Below, one piece after another: positions 20,890-34,090 of a stretch of 64,000 bases of DNA. Source of the DNA: Pyrus communis (lineage: Eukaryota; Streptophyta; Magnoliopsida; Rosales; Rosaceae); NCBI RefSeq assembly GCF_963583255.1, contig NC_084817.1, forward strand, positions 5,681,043 through 5,745,042. Reading direction: 5' to 3'. The notes beneath the pieces were generated by a model that worked only from the letters and a program-made list of their open reading frames with translations, had not been told where the DNA came from and did no database searches. Every line of letters begins with the position of its first letter. Positions within the stretch are counted from its first letter, which is position 1. A program made the position numbers and the translations under genes.

Positions 20890-23690
20890 TCATGATGGAT
20901 CTTGCGTCTAGGTCAGCCACATAACCACCATTTTTTAATGGTGAAAATTATGTAGCATGGAAAGCCAAAACAAAGAATTTACACTGGGCAGTAAATTACA
21001 GGGTCTATGTGGTTCACGACTACCAAACTTTGGCATGTTCGTATCAAAATTTGGGATTTTTCTACCAAACTTTCTGGCGATTGAAAAAAGAAGTAGTGCA
21101 GTACTTAAAAGTGATGTTTCTGGGCTTAATTGCGATTTTTGAAGCCCAAGATGACCTCTGATGGGTTTCTTGTCTTCTGGAAAAGTGTTCAAAATATTCA
21201 AAGCTTTAAATCTACCTATTTTGGGCCGGTTTTGGAGCATATATAGGTTTAAAAAGTGGCTGTGCAGATTTTAGGCGAATTTTACCATTTAATTTAGGGT
21301 AATGTTTCCTATTTTATTTTAATTATTTGGTTTCCTAATCTTATTGGAAGGCCCTTTTTTAGGAGGATTTAATTTTTAGTAGGATAAATAAGCTTGGCCG
21401 GCCCTAACTTTAATTTCTTCTTCTCCGTGCGATATTGAGAGAGGAAATTGGCCAAGTGTTGAGATTTTCAGACTTTTACGTTCAAGGTGTTTTCGATCTT
21501 TTATTATTTCAATAAATAACTTTATGATTTTTATCATGAATATGCGTAACTAATCCCTTTTTACTAGGATGAGGCCATGAGCTTTAACATGAATATGTAG
21601 TTTCTCTTCAATTTGCTTATGATTATATGCATGCAGGTTTTGAATTGTTAATCACTGGTTTAAACTATCTATTTGTCTTAGTGATTCACGACTATTAGAA
21701 TATTTAGAAAAGTAATTTGATGCAATTTTGGTCGGAGGTCGGTTCCTGAAATTGACGAAGGTTTCTTGTAATTAATATGTGCAAGTTCACTTAGGATAAA
21801 TACCACGACTCAAGGGTTGCATGGTTTTTTAGATTTGATCTAAATACCACAAACGTATTGTATGTTTGATATACGCTCTATTTTGGGAGTCTAAGTAGGC
21901 ACATATTAGGAAAACCTAACCTTCGAAATATGCATGTATAGGTCATAAGTAATTGGAAGAACTCTATAAGATTGTTAAGGTGACGACATATCCCTAGTGC
22001 TTTCTTAATTTGATTTCTACAAAACTATTTCATTTTCCTCATTTTTAATATTGCAGATTTGTCTACTCTCTTTAATTAAATTCGTTTTTATTAAGTTAGG
22101 ACATAAAATCAATCATCCCAAAATCTTGGCTTTACAATAATTAACAGAAATTTGGTTTGATACGAATTATTTAATAATCCTTGTAAAGAACGATCTTGCT
22201 AAAATTATTTATACTACAATATCCTTATCATTCTTGCAAGTATTATAGGTTTTTTAACCCTTTTGCGCGTGGTAAAAAGCCTATCACTGCACCTGTGAAA
22301 ACCGTGGAAAATAAAGCGAAAAAGAAAACAGAAGTTGGTGAAGGTGAAGCAGAAGCTATCATACCTGGAAGTGTTGTTCCTAAAACTGCAAGTCGTCTCT
22401 TGCTGAGAAAAATCATTGCATAAGCAACAAAACAGGATTGAAGACCCTATTCACTGCTTCGTGTGCTGATCAATTCAATTATATGTCAAGGTTGAGACTT
22501 CCAAGGAGGCTTGGGATTGGGATATCTTACAGGTGACTCATAAGGGATATGACACAGTAAAAGTGTTACAGATTGCAAATGCTTACAACTCAATTTGAAA
22601 CGATTAAGGTGAGTGAGAATGAAACTTATGCAGAATTTTATGAAAAATTAAGTACCATTTGCTAACTCGGGTGAGAGTATTCCTAAAGCTAGAGTTGTAA
22701 AGAAAGTTTTTAGGTCTTTGCCTACTGGGTTTCAACCAAAAATTGCAGATTTAAATGGTGCTTTGCAAACCTATGAAATAGAGTTTCTTGATGTCAAGAA
22801 GAGTAAGAATATGGCCTTAAAAGCTGTAAAAAATGAAAATGAGGGGAGTTGGGGAATTGGATGATGAGCAGTTGGCTCTTCTCACTCGTCAATTTTTAAA
22901 GTTTTTGAAGACTAAAAACTTTAAAGGTAAGAACGTTGGATCAGGAGCTAACCAATCCAAACCTGAAAAGTTTAATGTTGATAAGACTTTAAAATTTGCA
23001 AATCAACAAGATACGAAAAAGTGCTATAAATATTGAGGTTATGGTCGTGACGTAAAATATTCTGCAAACACTCTTGAAGGGCTTAAATATGAGAAGAAGA
23101 AATGAATGAACGACACTTGCAGTGACAGCGAGTCTGACGATGACACTGATTCGGAAAAAGAAGCTGTTGCATTCACTAATTCTAATAAATCGGAAGAGTC
23201 AGATGATCAAGAGTTTAATGCTGATGAGGTTATTGCGAATACAAGGAACTTTATTTAGCCTCTATAAAAAAAATTCAGAAATCACAGTTTTGATTTGAAA
23301 GAAAAAATGAAAAATCTGGAAAATGAATAAGACAGGATTGAAAAGTTAGACAATGATCCAATCCATCAAACCAAAACAAGTTAATCACTGCACTTACTTC
23401 AGAAAGAGATTCCTGAGTTTAAAACTTTGTTTGTCTAAAATGTAGACAATGATCTAATGGTTGCACAAATATGTATGGATGATATTGTTTTTTTTTTTTT
23501 TCACCTTCTTATGCCGTAGTTTCTGAAGTTACTAAAGTTATGCACAATAAATTTGAAATGAGTATGAATGGTGAAGTAACTTACTTCCTTGGATTGCAAG
23601 TTCAACCATTAAAAGATGGGATGTTTCTATCTCAATCTAAGTATGCAAGAAGGTTAGTTTCAAAGTTGGATTGGAAAACGCACCACCATA
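20890..23690 (+). pseudogene. Internally deleted Ty1/copia remnant
   Basis: The start at 20895 reads like a copia gag N-terminus (PPFFNGENYVAWKAK near 20925-20970). Unrelated sequence then fills ~21000-22250. Gag resumes: SKEAWDWDILQ near 22500, NETYAEFYEKLSTI near 22620-22660, a RSLP-like region and LQTYE near 22770, a zinc-knuckle remnant (KKCYK..GYG) near 23020, and an acidic linker. A short reverse-transcriptase fragment appears from 23505 (VMHNKFEMSMNGEVTYFLGLQ, then GMFLSQSKYARRLVSKL). Protease and integrase are missing between them. Stops and frameshifts are frequent, and no LTR pair was found. Confidence 0.75.
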
Positions 23691-25210
23691 ATTAAAACAA
23701 TCGCAAGAGCACAACGTCGATTGGATGCACCTAAGGAATATGCTTTTATATGGCAAACAACCTTGTGGCATGGCATATTAAAATGCAAAATTGTGTATAT
23801 TTAACTCCATATATCTTTAAAACTTGCTTTAAACTATTTATTTCAATTCCTGTGATACCTTAAAAGATAATAAAGGCACTTAGGGCTTATCACCATTGTC
23901 ATATTTTGCCAATGTCCTAATATTTTACTCACTAGTAAGCCCCCTTGAGCCTAAATAAACGTTTTTTTTCTTCATGAAACTCAATATACTTCAAAGCCTA
24001 AGCCTTATACACTTATCCTACCTTATTCCGTAAAATTGGTAGCACTTGCATTCCTGATGTACTGAATTATCTATAGCTGGATTGAATTTTGAAGTTATTT
24101 AAGTTGACACTGGGGATTAATGATAAAATAGATTTTTTTTTTAAAAAAAAAACGAAAAAGAAAGAGAGAAATGAATGTGTAGAAAAAGAATTTGGTTGGG
24201 TGATGTAGAGACTTTTTATTTTTCAGACTGGGTATTTACAACAATATGTTCTTTTGTGACTACTTGACGAAGAGTGCCGTGATCGCATCCGATACCAAAT
24301 AGCAACTGATTCAAGGAATCTTTGATTTATCCGTACGTACTTCAGAAAAAATCGACGTGACTGGGCACATTAAGTGGTTGTCCTCTCCATATTGCAACGA
24401 TTCTTTGACGAACACCCTACACCTAGATGTGTATTGAGCATGTCCAATCTAATATCGAACTAATATTGAATGTATGGTAAAGTTTGCAACAATATCAATG
24501 TAATATGAGTTATTATTTAGGTCGGTCGAAATACGTGTCCCCAAACAATTGAAAGTATGTGGATGTTACAAATGGGCAGTCATCTTCTCTAATTAGTAAA
24601 ACTGGTTTCCGTGGATTCACTTGAAATGATACAAGACCAGAACTTTGGAAGATTGACATGATTATGCAGCACAAGTTATTAGGGCGTGTCTAGCTAAAGA
24701 ATGTGCTGGCATATTGCAGCTTCAAATCAAATGTCTCTCTACGTCTGCTCCAGTAGAGATGGCATTAGCGTTTTCCTAATCAATTGCTTCATATCTTCTT
24801 CTTTGCTGGAAATCTAATATCGGAAGCTTGACTAAACAATTTACAACTTCTAATTATATGATTTTGTTCCTAATGACACTCAGGTCTTTTAAGATATAAC
24901 TCCACTCTTATTGGGCTAGCAGATGATTAAGTTAGGATAATATTGGTGTTAATCATCTATCATCTCTTCCACTCTTGTAAGCACCTAATTAACAGCATTA
25001 GATTCCAATGTGAGAGAGGACATGCATAAGCCACAAGCCTATAGAGTCACTCTCAGATTTAGGCTACTTTACTAAACCCTACTGAATAAATGCTAAGGAG
25101 ATTCTTAAAATTAGACTCTTCATGGACTTTCTGACACCTCACGATTTAACGTTAATTCCTATGCAATTATTATAAAGAGAGTAAAAAAAAAGTCATAATT
25201 TTGAGTCCCA
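23691..25210. other. Intergenic, nothing recognised
   Basis: No gene or complete element is recognised. The segment at 25088-25150 (AAATGCTAAGGAGATTC...) resembles the ends of the fold-back element at 31669. Confidence 0.35.
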
Positions 25211-25213
25211 TTA

Positions 25214-25600
25214 GACCATCTCCAAATGAAATGTCAAATTATAAGAGTCAAATTACAATTGATGACTGATGTGGCAATCTAAAGTATTATGTCAAATTTT
25301 GTAATTCTCCAATCGAATTGTCAAATGTTATTTTATTATTTAAATAAAACTTTAAATGGTTGTAATTATTATTAAAAAAATGTTGAAACAAATTTTTTAT
25401 TGGTTGAAATGTTAGTAGAATAAAAGACCCACCATTAGAATGAATTAAAAATAAATTTGAAATTGATGTCAAATTTAACTCCAAAACACAAAGCCTTCAA
25501 ATTCAGTCAGCAAATAACACTTCAGTTGGAAAGACTTTTGATGTCAAATATGAATAGTGGCATTACATCTTGAATTTTAACATCTCCTTTGAAGATGGTC
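25214..25600. mobile_element. Tourist-like MITE with TTA TSD
   Basis: The left end GACCATCTCCAAATGAAATG pairs with the reverse complement of the right end, GACCATCTTCAAAGGAGATG. TTA occurs at 25211-25213 and 25601-25603, the 3-bp duplication of PIF/Harbinger (Tourist) elements. The 387-bp interior is AT-rich and non-coding. Confidence 0.75.
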
Positions 25601-25630
25601 TTAGTATTTCTCAACCCTACTTTTACATAA

Positions 25631-25820
25631 AGGGATCATCTTCAGATTATTTCCTCCTAATCCACCAAGTACGGGGATCTGAACCGTTGAAATTTGATCA
25701 ACGGCTACAAACAGAGATCCACTTTAAAAGTTATAATAATTTTAACCATTCAATCAAATTTCAACGGTCCAATCCCGGAACTTAATGTATTAGGAGAAAA
25801 TGATCCGGAGAATATCATTT
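25631..25820. mobile_element. Fold-back MITE
   Basis: The two halves are inverted copies. Left GGATCATCTTCAGATTATTTC, CTCCTAAT and ACCGTTGAAATTTGAT have counterparts in the reverse complement of the right half (GATATTCTCCGGATCATTTTC, CTCCTAAT, ACCGTTGAAATTTGAT). No clear TSD was found. Confidence 0.6.
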
Positions 25821-27108
25821 TCCTATTTTTGCCTCAGTGCCATCTTTTCCGTAGTTCTCACACGTGCAGTGTTGCGCATGTGGTAATTGGCTGGTTGTTC
25901 TGGAATCTTGACACGTTAAGCTATGCCCAACTAACCACCGTCCGAAGGACCATATTATTCTGAAATCTTTTGTTTCATCGGACGTAAATTGTGTGAGGAC
26001 TCAATATGGGCCAGCAATACATGTGAATCCCTTTCTGCTTTTTCATATTCTTCTGATGAGAATTTCAGGCTTAACTTGTTTGAGGTCCTTGGCTATATTC
26101 CCGGAAAGGGCTAAATATAGTTATGATTAAAATTATGGTTTTATAAAAACTTATTTTAAATAAATAGTGTCAGATCATGTATATTATCTCTAACCGAATG
26201 ATTAAATGTAGCCTTCTTGATAATTTATTTATTTTAAATTTATATTTTAAATTTATTGATTAATTTAATTAAACTGTTTTTAGATGTTTTCAAATCTAAT
26301 CGTTATATTTCAATCAATTATTGGAAATGAGGAGCGAGGCCCAAAAAAAATAGGACTAAAAGGGGGCTACATTTGTCCACGCCCTTTTGACTAAATAATA
26401 ACCGGTTGGATTTCATAATTTATAGCCCAGCTATAAATGAAGATAAGATTTTAGACAAATCAAATGTTTTTTTTTATTTTTAAACCTTTAGCCTTTTCTA
26501 TTGAAGATGATCTAAATTATCAAACATGTCAAAGGAATCACTATCAGCAATTTGACAAACACAAAGCCTCAGCACGTTCATGATAAAAGTGGTTTCAGGA
26601 ATCTTCATTCATTTGGCTTTTTCTTTTTTTTTTTTTTTTTTTTTTTAAGGAAAACATCATTTGGCTACTTTTGACAACAAGATTTTTCGGATGCCCTACC
26701 TAAAATTTGTACATTTCAATCACGAAATGGCATCTAATTTTAGTAGAGACTACAAAAAGTTGTGTCCTGTTAGTTCGTCAATAAAATACATCTGCCAACA
26801 GATCCTTTTATTTTCAAATTCAAATTATGTCTTCGTAAATAAGAAGAGTTTAGAATATATACTGTCAAAATTTATACTGTGTAGTGATTTAAAAAGAAAT
26901 GAAGATTATGGAAATGCTTTGACTGTTTATTTAACGATAATGAGAAAAATACGTGCCACTTCAACTAAAGTTTACACCTAATGAAAGGCATCCATTTCTG
27001 ATATTAGCCTCCACCAACATCAAAACAAAGCCTAGGTACTGATTATTTAGTATCTAAGACTCCCAACAAAGCAAACCCAGAAAGATTTTTCACTTTCAAA
27101 ATCCCTCT
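25821..27108. other. Intergenic, 3' side of asparaginase gene
   Basis: No supported gene. The 106-codon frame at 26661-26981 has no ATG start and no recognisable domain. A T-rich run lies at 26620-26646. Confidence 0.4.
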
Positions 27109-29125
27109 CTACTCCCAAATCTCAACCTCCATGAACCCATCCTCGGTAGCACACCCCCTAAACATTCCCATACAATTAAACCCATAAGCTACTTCACCCT
27201 TGTTAGACACAGCTATGAGTCCGGCCTTGCCATCATCAAGCCTCTCTTTGATCACAAAATCCACTGCATCTTGCAGCCCCAGGCCCTTGTACTCCATAAC
27301 TGCTGCCACCTCACGCGCGAGTGTCCCGCGTATGATTGCCTCGCCCTCTCCGGTGCACGAGACCCCACAAAGGTTACATGCATAGGTACCGGCACCAATG
27401 AGTGGCGAGTCACCAATTCGACCAGTCATTTTGTTCATGAGCCCACCGGTGGATGTAGCTGCAGCGCAACGCCCTTGGCTATCTACCACCACACACCCAA
27501 CGGTCTCAGGGGCGTAAACTCTAATGGGAAGCCCGTTCATGACCAACGGACTCTCTACACCTGCGCTGCAACTCTCCAATCCTAATGGAATCCTATAATC
27601 AAACTGCCCGCGACCAAAATTAATTAATATATGACCCAAAACGTACTAAGTACTTAATCCGTTAATTAATTACCCTTGATGAACAGAATATACGTACCAA
27701 GATTGTGTTGGCCTCCTTGGCCAATTTGAGCATCCCCACATTATCCTCCGTGATGAAATACTCATTGTCCACGACCTCAACGCCCTAAAATATTACACAA
27801 AACCCCATTAAGATTCCACAGAAAAATAATATATACAAATGAAATCTTTATTCAGATTATATTTGTAGATCACATGATTTAAGGATTAATAATAAAATCT
27901 AACTATCAATTGTCGTTATACTTAATTTACAAAATATAATTTAAAAATAAAGTCCATATTATTTTTCTATATGAGATAGTAGTGGAAGGAGATCAACTAA
28001 AATAATAATTAAGTAAACGTGTGGCACTGTGAACAGTAAGGTGGAATCTTTGCAGTAGATTCAGATTCAGATTCATTACACCTGCGGAACAAGACAAGAG
28101 TTTATATTTTATTCAAAATTTTTGGTATAAGGATTTATTATTTTTGTCAAGAATCCAAATTTAAATTTTGGTTCTGCATTTGGGTATTAAATATTATTAT
28201 AGATAATGAAAGGGGTTAAAGTGAAAATATAATAAACCTGTTGTCGGGCGAAGTCTTCGGCGCCGGAGAAGGCGAGGTAGGAATGAGGGGATTTGTCCAT
28301 GACGAGGCGGGCGAGTGAAACGGGATTCTTAACCGTGGTTAAGCCCGAAACGGCGCCGCACCGTCTATTGGGTCCATCCATGATGCTGGCTTCCATCTCA
28401 ACCGTCCCTTTAGCGGTGAGAGCGGATCCACGGCCAGAGTTGAAGAAGGGATCGGCTTCCAATTCCCGAACCTATTTTTTGACAAAAAAAATTCACAAAA
28501 ATTAATAATAAAACCAATATTCAGTAAAAAAATAATTAAAAATAAAATAGTCTTTGAGGAGTGTAAACTATAAGAGAAAGTTCCAGCATGCATCATGCAC
28601 CGCCAGCTTAGGGTAACCGGGCAAACTAAAAACGTGACTAAAAACTCGGAAAACATAACGGGAAAGTTTTCAGTATTTGGAAAATCATTACGGCTTGTTT
28701 GGTCACGTGAAAATACACATAAAACAAACACAGAAATGGGATTAAATCGGCATTAAAAGATATTGAACATGAAAATCAAATGGGTAATAGCAACGAATAA
28801 AAATGCAAACGCGAATTAGGTCAGCTAAGTCTGAGTTTAATATCGTGTTATAAATTAGGATAATTTAGAATGCCGTCTTGTATGATATGACGGAAGACAT
28901 GAATGCCATTTTTATGGGATTGAAATGGAGAGAAATGTCGAGAGGGGGAGGGGGGAGACGTACAACGAGCTCGACAACATCGATGGCGGCGAGATCGGAG
29001 CGGAGAGCAGAGATGCCGAGATTGAGGCACCGGGTGAGGAGTTGTTTGGCCTGCTCCTGACGCTCCATGGGGAGGTTTGGGTCGACACCCGCGCCGCCGT
29101 GAACCGCAATTGCCCAACCACCCAT
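27109..29125 (-). CDS. Isoaspartyl peptidase/L-asparaginase (Ntn hydrolase)
   Basis: Four minus-strand exons (29125-28964, 28471-28238, 27784-27698, 27603-27109) join in phase 0 at GT-AG introns and give 325 residues, close to the ~315 of plant K-independent asparaginases such as Arabidopsis At5g08100. The start [13 protein letters not shown] is the family N-terminus. Other landmarks are [13 protein letters not shown] (exon 2), [16 protein letters not shown] across the exon 2-3 join, and [11 protein letters not shown] with the putative nucleophile Thr195 that starts the beta subunit after self-cleavage. [21 protein letters not shown] binds substrate, and the protein ends GFMEVEIWE. The enzyme releases ammonia from L-asparagine and removes isoaspartyl residues from small peptides. 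All key segments are present, so the gene appears functional. Confidence 0.93.
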
Positions 29126-29260
29126 ATTTTTCTGCCTCTCAGTCGCGCTCTCTGTGTCCCTCTCTGGACTTGCTTTGGTGCGACTCTAGATCTCTCTTTG
29201 TGCGCGCCCTCTTTTTTGCTTTGTTTGTGTTGTGTCTACGAAATGCCAGCGTTGCGGGGA

Positions 29261-29267
29261 TTTTATA
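29261..29267 (-). promoter_or_regulatory. TATA box of the asparaginase gene
   Basis: CCTATAAAATCCCC on the minus strand lies 136 bp upstream of the ATG at 29125. The predicted leader of about 100 nt is rich in CT/GA repeats. Confidence 0.55.
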
Positions 29268-29394
29268 GGCAGGGGCGGATTCCAAATTGCCTAAGGAGTC
29301 GGATCTTAAAATTTAATTAAATTGGGTCGTGCTGATTTCCAAGGTTTGGCCCCAATATAAAAAGGGAATGCTGCTAATATTTTCACTTGAAAAA

Positions 29395-29795
29395 GGCTCC
29401 GGTGGCGATAAGATAGTCGGAAAATTACCTTTGTGGTAAAAAACAATTAAAGATTTAAGCTTTTGTGGTGAAGTGTGTTAAGATTTAGGCTTAAAATTGA
29501 AAATTTCGTTAATTCTTCTTTAATTGTAAGCACATAAGGCTCTCATCTGAGACTAAAATGATAAAATTAGACTCACATGTAAGCTTCATTGGTTAACAAT
29601 TAACAGAGAGTTTAGTTTTAGCCACATATGTGTGGCTCACGTGCTAATAATTAACAGAGAGTTAATGGAATTTTCAATTTTTGGCCAAAATCCTAACACA
29701 CTTCACCACAAGGGCTTAAATCCTTATTTTTTTTTCGCCACAGGGATATCTTCCTACTATCCTATTACCACGAGGACTAATAATCCAATTGGGCA
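29395..29795. mobile_element. Fold-back MITE near asparaginase promoter
   Basis: The arms are ~100 bp long. The left arm has GATAGTCGGAAAATTACC, TTTGTGGT and GTGGTGAAGTGTGTTA; the reverse complement of the right arm has GATAGTAGGAAGATATCC, CTGTGG and GTGGTGAAGTGTGTTA. Flanking 9-mers CTTGAAAAA (29386-29394) and TTTGAAAAA (29796-29804) match at 8 of 9. It lies ~130 bp upstream of the asparaginase TATA box. Confidence 0.6.
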
Positions 29796-29804
29796 TTTGA
29801 AAAA

Positions 29805-30907
29805 TGTTAGAGAGATCAAATATGTATGAAAATAATTCTTAGTTTTAAAGAGCATTTGTATTCCTACTCACCTTGTAACTAAAATATTGACAACAAATCA
29901 TAACTATGTACTTGGTGGGAGTTTAATCCCACTACTTCTCTTCGATCATAATAACTAATTATTTAATCCACTAACACTATCATTCTACTAATAAAATAAA
30001 TAACAAATCAATATGAAGGAGTAAAACAACAGGATATGTGGATTTTTCCATAGGCCTAGACTTGACTAATTTGATTAGCACAATGTGCTCTTTTATATGT
30101 CTCCAAGTTCATATTCATTCTCTACATTGAAAAATGACAAATTGTTTACATGGAAGTGTTTCTAAAATAACTGAAAGTGTTTTTGATAAAATTGTTTTTG
30201 GGTTTGAAAAGCGCTTGAAGTGTTTTATGTAAGAGCATCAGTTATATGTTTTTTTTAAGAAATGCGTCATCTAATTTTCTAAGATTCATTAGTATTTTTA
30301 CTAAGAATTGGTTCCAAAACACTTTCATCAAAAGTGATTTCAATCATTTTAAATACATTTCTAAACGAGTCAAAATGAAACTTTTTATATCTTTTTACAC
30401 ACCTATATTTAATCATATTCATTATTTTCGTTTAATTTTATTAAGATTTCTCGATTAAAATTAAATTTAATTAGGATTCCCCTGCATTGCATTTGTGTTT
30501 GTGCCCCCACTTGTTGCGGGAAGTTATTCTAGTGTTAGCTGTGTCCAATGGGGAACGACCTGACGCACGAATCTCCAACCCATCTTCTATTTTGTGTTTA
30601 AGGTTTAATCACCCTTCATTTTGTTCATAAAAAAAATAAAATAAAAAAAAAAACCCTTTATTTGCGGTCTTCCTTATTTTTGGATTGTCTTTTCCTCTAG
30701 TTTGGTATTGCTGTGTTTAAAAAGAGAAAAAAAAAAACTACTTAAGTTATATTATAAGAATAAATAGTTGTAAAATAAAGTTGTTAAGTGTTTGATAAAA
30801 TTGCTTTTAACAAAAAATAAAAAAATAGTGTCTAATTATACGGTAAACTTTTATATAAATTGCTAAGAATATGGTATTTAATGTAATATAATAATTGTCA
30901 AAGAGAA
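29805..30907. other. Intergenic, nothing recognised
   Basis: AT-rich sequence. TAAGAGCATCAG near 30231 resembles a MITE terminus, but no partner end was found. Confidence 0.35.
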
Positions 30908-30916
30908 TAATGTAGG

Positions 30917-31283
30917 GGGCTTTTTAGCCAAAATAGTCCCTGAGATTTGCATCACTCCCCACTTTAGCCCTTGAGATTTGAAATCAATAGAAGTAGTACC
31001 GAGCTTGTCCAACATCAATTATTGTGGTCATTCCATGAAAAATCTCCATTAAATAAGGCTAAAATGACAAAAATGCTCTCAATTTTTGTCAAATCATTTG
31101 GCTCATTGTTTATTAAATTGAGGGTATGTCTGTCATTTTGGTCATTATTTAATATAATTTTTCATGAAATGACCAAAATGATTAATGGTGGACAAACTCA
31201 AGGACCACTTCTATTGATTTTAGATCTTAGGGACTAAAGTGATGAGTTATGCAAATCTCAGGGACTATTTTAGCTAAAAATTT
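30917..31283. mobile_element. Mutator-like MITE with ~80-bp arms
   Basis: The left arm (TTTTTAGCCAAAATAGTCCC, TGAGATTTGCAT, CACTTTAGCCC, AATCAATAGAAGT) is nearly the reverse complement of the right arm. TAATGTAGG flanks the element at 30908-30916 and 31284-31292, with the similarity running a few bases further (GGGG). A 9-bp duplication fits a Mutator-type element. The interior carries AAAATGAC(C/A)AAAATG-type repeats. Confidence 0.8.
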
Positions 31284-31668
31284 TAATGTAGGGGCAATGA
31301 TTGTAATTTTATAAAATATGTGGCGGTATACTTGCCATTTAAAAATTTTAGTAAATGGGGACTGATTACTATGCTTTGAAAAAAAAAAACCATTTTTTTC
31401 TACTATTATTGACAACAATTTTTTTTTTTTTAAACACGTTTGATGTTGCAAAATTTTTTAATAAGCTTTTTTATTTTTATATTTTTTTATTTTTTATTTT
31501 TTTAAGCACAACAATCTCAAACTAGCCATTAACCAACTTATAATCTCTTAGCTGGCCCCAACACATCTTCTGCTTTTATGTAAATGCCCTAATCTAACTC
31601 ATTTTTGCCACTAATGTCATGAATTTTTAGCATGCAAAGGATAGCCTGCCCCAACCCAACGGTGAAAG

Positions 31669-31829
31669 AGAAATGTTAAAGAGACTCTTTAAAAAACTGG
31701 ACTATTCATGGATTCTCCATCATCTCATGTTTTTTACATAATATTTTATAATGTTGACACGAAAATTGTGCCAAAAACATGATGTGATGGAGAATCAATA
31801 GACTTTTGAATCTCCTTAGCATGAAATCG
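31669..31829. mobile_element. Fold-back MITE
   Basis: The left end GAGAAATGTTAAAGAGACTC and inner CATGGATTCTCCATCA pair with the reverse complement of the right half (ATTTCATGCTAAGGAGATTC, TTGATTCTCCATCACATC). Partial relatives lie near 25088 and 32758. No TSD was found. Confidence 0.55.
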
Positions 31830-33539
31830 AGCAACGAAGGTAATTTTGGAATTTAGGGACCAATTTAAGTTTTACCACGCACATATTTCAAATCTACTTG
31901 ATAAGGAAGCGAGTTAAATGAAATGACTTATGTGGGTTTTCCATAAAAAAAAAAGGAGATTATTTTTAATTATAAAAACTTACATAAAACGGATATACAA
32001 TTATTATGATATTTTATTAATAGAACAATGTATGTAAGTTTATCTTTAGAATAACGTTAACTTTGACGATAAACGTTACTATAAGAGTGCATCCACACTA
32101 TATATTTCAAGATTTTACAAATTTCAAATTCATATAACTTTCTCCAACTCACGAGAGCGGTCTGGTTTGGAGCAGCTTATGGAGTGGCCAGGCCAGGGCA
32201 GTCTGGTCATGACAACTAAACACCTGCATGCAAGTAAATCGTAGAAAAAATATATTTTTGCTTTGAAAGTCGTGCAGATACGTACAAGAACTCTTGGCAA
32301 TAGTTTAGTAGAAAAATCATCGTTATCATAAACTATTTTGTTTTCTTTTCTCCTCGTTGATTTTTCTTCTCGTTTGTTCTTCCTTTGTTTGTGGTCGTGA
32401 CTCGAGTTTACGAATTATATAATGCCTAGTATATGTACAGAATCTGATCATTTTTTATACTGATCGCTGAAGACGATTTTAATTTTTTTTTTCATTAATT
32501 AATTGTTTCAAAAATAATGCCCAGTATATGTAGGTTAAATTTATAGTTGAGAAACAGAAATATGTAATTTTTCACTGCCTTGCCTTTGGAGAGATTTTGT
32601 AGTGTGCCCTGAGTACGGTCCGGTACATCAAGTATAATACAATTTGTTGAAAACTTAAAACAAAAAAAATTCAACCAATTGTTTGTTATACTTGGTGTAC
32701 AAGGCCATGTTTTCAGCATCCACAAAAATTTATCTTGCCTTCATGCTTAAACATGAAGAGAAATGCTAAGTGGACTATCTAAAAAATGAGACTTTTCATG
32801 AATTATTTGTTACACAGTAGAACGTTAATTCTAGTGAATTTGATTATGAAAGTGATGTTAAGCACCCCCAACCTAGACTTGCATGCTATAGTTGCTACCC
32901 TATTAATTTCTGCCTGGAGATTAACATATAATTTAACCACTTAGTGTCAAGTCACTTTCTTTAAACATTTCAAATTTCATAGGACGTCTAAATTTCTGGC
33001 TAATTTAATGTGACTTTCTTTCTACGCATTTCCATATATAAAACCGGAGTAGGTATGGCGGGCCTGGCGGCGGAGCCCTAATCATAAATTCAAAGGTGAG
33101 ATGGGTCCCAACGGTGCTGGATTATTTCTGTATTTCGTTTAAGTATATCCCCACATGAGCATAATCGATCTAATTAGCACAGGATAATGAGATGATAAGA
33201 CTGATGATGATTGGTTAAATGGTCTTGCTTAGGCTGATGACAATGTATTGAGGATGAAGCTGGCAGATATACATAAGGGTCATTCAAACCTTCTTAGCTA
33301 ATTACGTAAAGATTACATCAATTAAACTCCACAACATTGATTTTCATGCGTACGTATATTAGGGCATCAAGTATATATCTATAGGAAGATTCTTTGTTAT
33401 AGCTTTTGCATGGAGCAGTTCTCTCGCAGTAAAATGGAACCTAAAGATCTCACTTAAGAGACAGACTCAACCAAGAACTTCTTCTCTTTGCATAGAAACA
33501 CATACAAAGTGTTTTTAAATAAAAATTTTAATTCTTGCT
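31830..33539. other. Intergenic, nothing recognised
   Basis: No coding or RNA feature is supported. A half-MITE resembling the 31669 family lies near 32758-32830. Confidence 0.35.
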
Positions 33540-34090
33540 ATCAAGGCTCTAAAAGGCACTAAGCCCTAGTCAGACGGTAGGCAAGGGTTTAGCTAAAGGA
33601 CCGGGCCTAGGTGAAGGGTTAGGCAGTTTTTTATTTTAATTAAAATAATCATATAAAATACAAATAAATGTCTACTTATACTTTAAAAAAAATACATAAT
33701 TGTATTAGGATATATAATAAATTGCAAAATAGAATTGACATATAAATTATAAAGTACTAGAATATATTGAGAACATGGGGACCAAACATATAATGAGTAT
33801 TCATCCAAGTACCCAACAAATCTTTTACAATTTATTGAAAAAATAAAATGCAAAATTGAAGTTATTTATTTTTTATCTAAGTGAGAGTCACAATCTAGCT
33901 AGGCCACCTAGTCGTCATCCAAGTATTCAATAAGTCTCTTACAATTTATGAAAAAATAAAGTGCAAAATAGAAGTTTTCTATTTTATGTCTAAGTGAGAG
34001 TCGGGATCAAGTTAGGTGGTTTAGAAGGGTCTAAACGAGCCAAACGAATACCTAAGTAGATCTAAGCGACTTTCTTATTTTAAACGTCCA
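33540..34090 (+). repeat. Dispersed repeat with internal ~114-bp duplication
   Basis: The segment opens AAGGCTCTAAAAGGCACTAAG and contains TCATCCAAGTA at 33801 and again at 33915. Each is followed by the same ~100-bp block (TCTTACAATTTAT, AAAAAATAAA, CTAAGTGAGAGTC). A relative in the opposite orientation lies at about 59560-59935. It is probably a TE remnant of unknown type. Confidence 0.55.

Noticed and set aside
26661..26981. 106-codon plus-strand frame
   Set aside because: It begins at TTG, not ATG, and has no recognisable motif. It is probably chance.
30971..31237. 88-codon plus-strand frame
   Set aside because: It lies within the inverted-arm MITE at 30917-31283.
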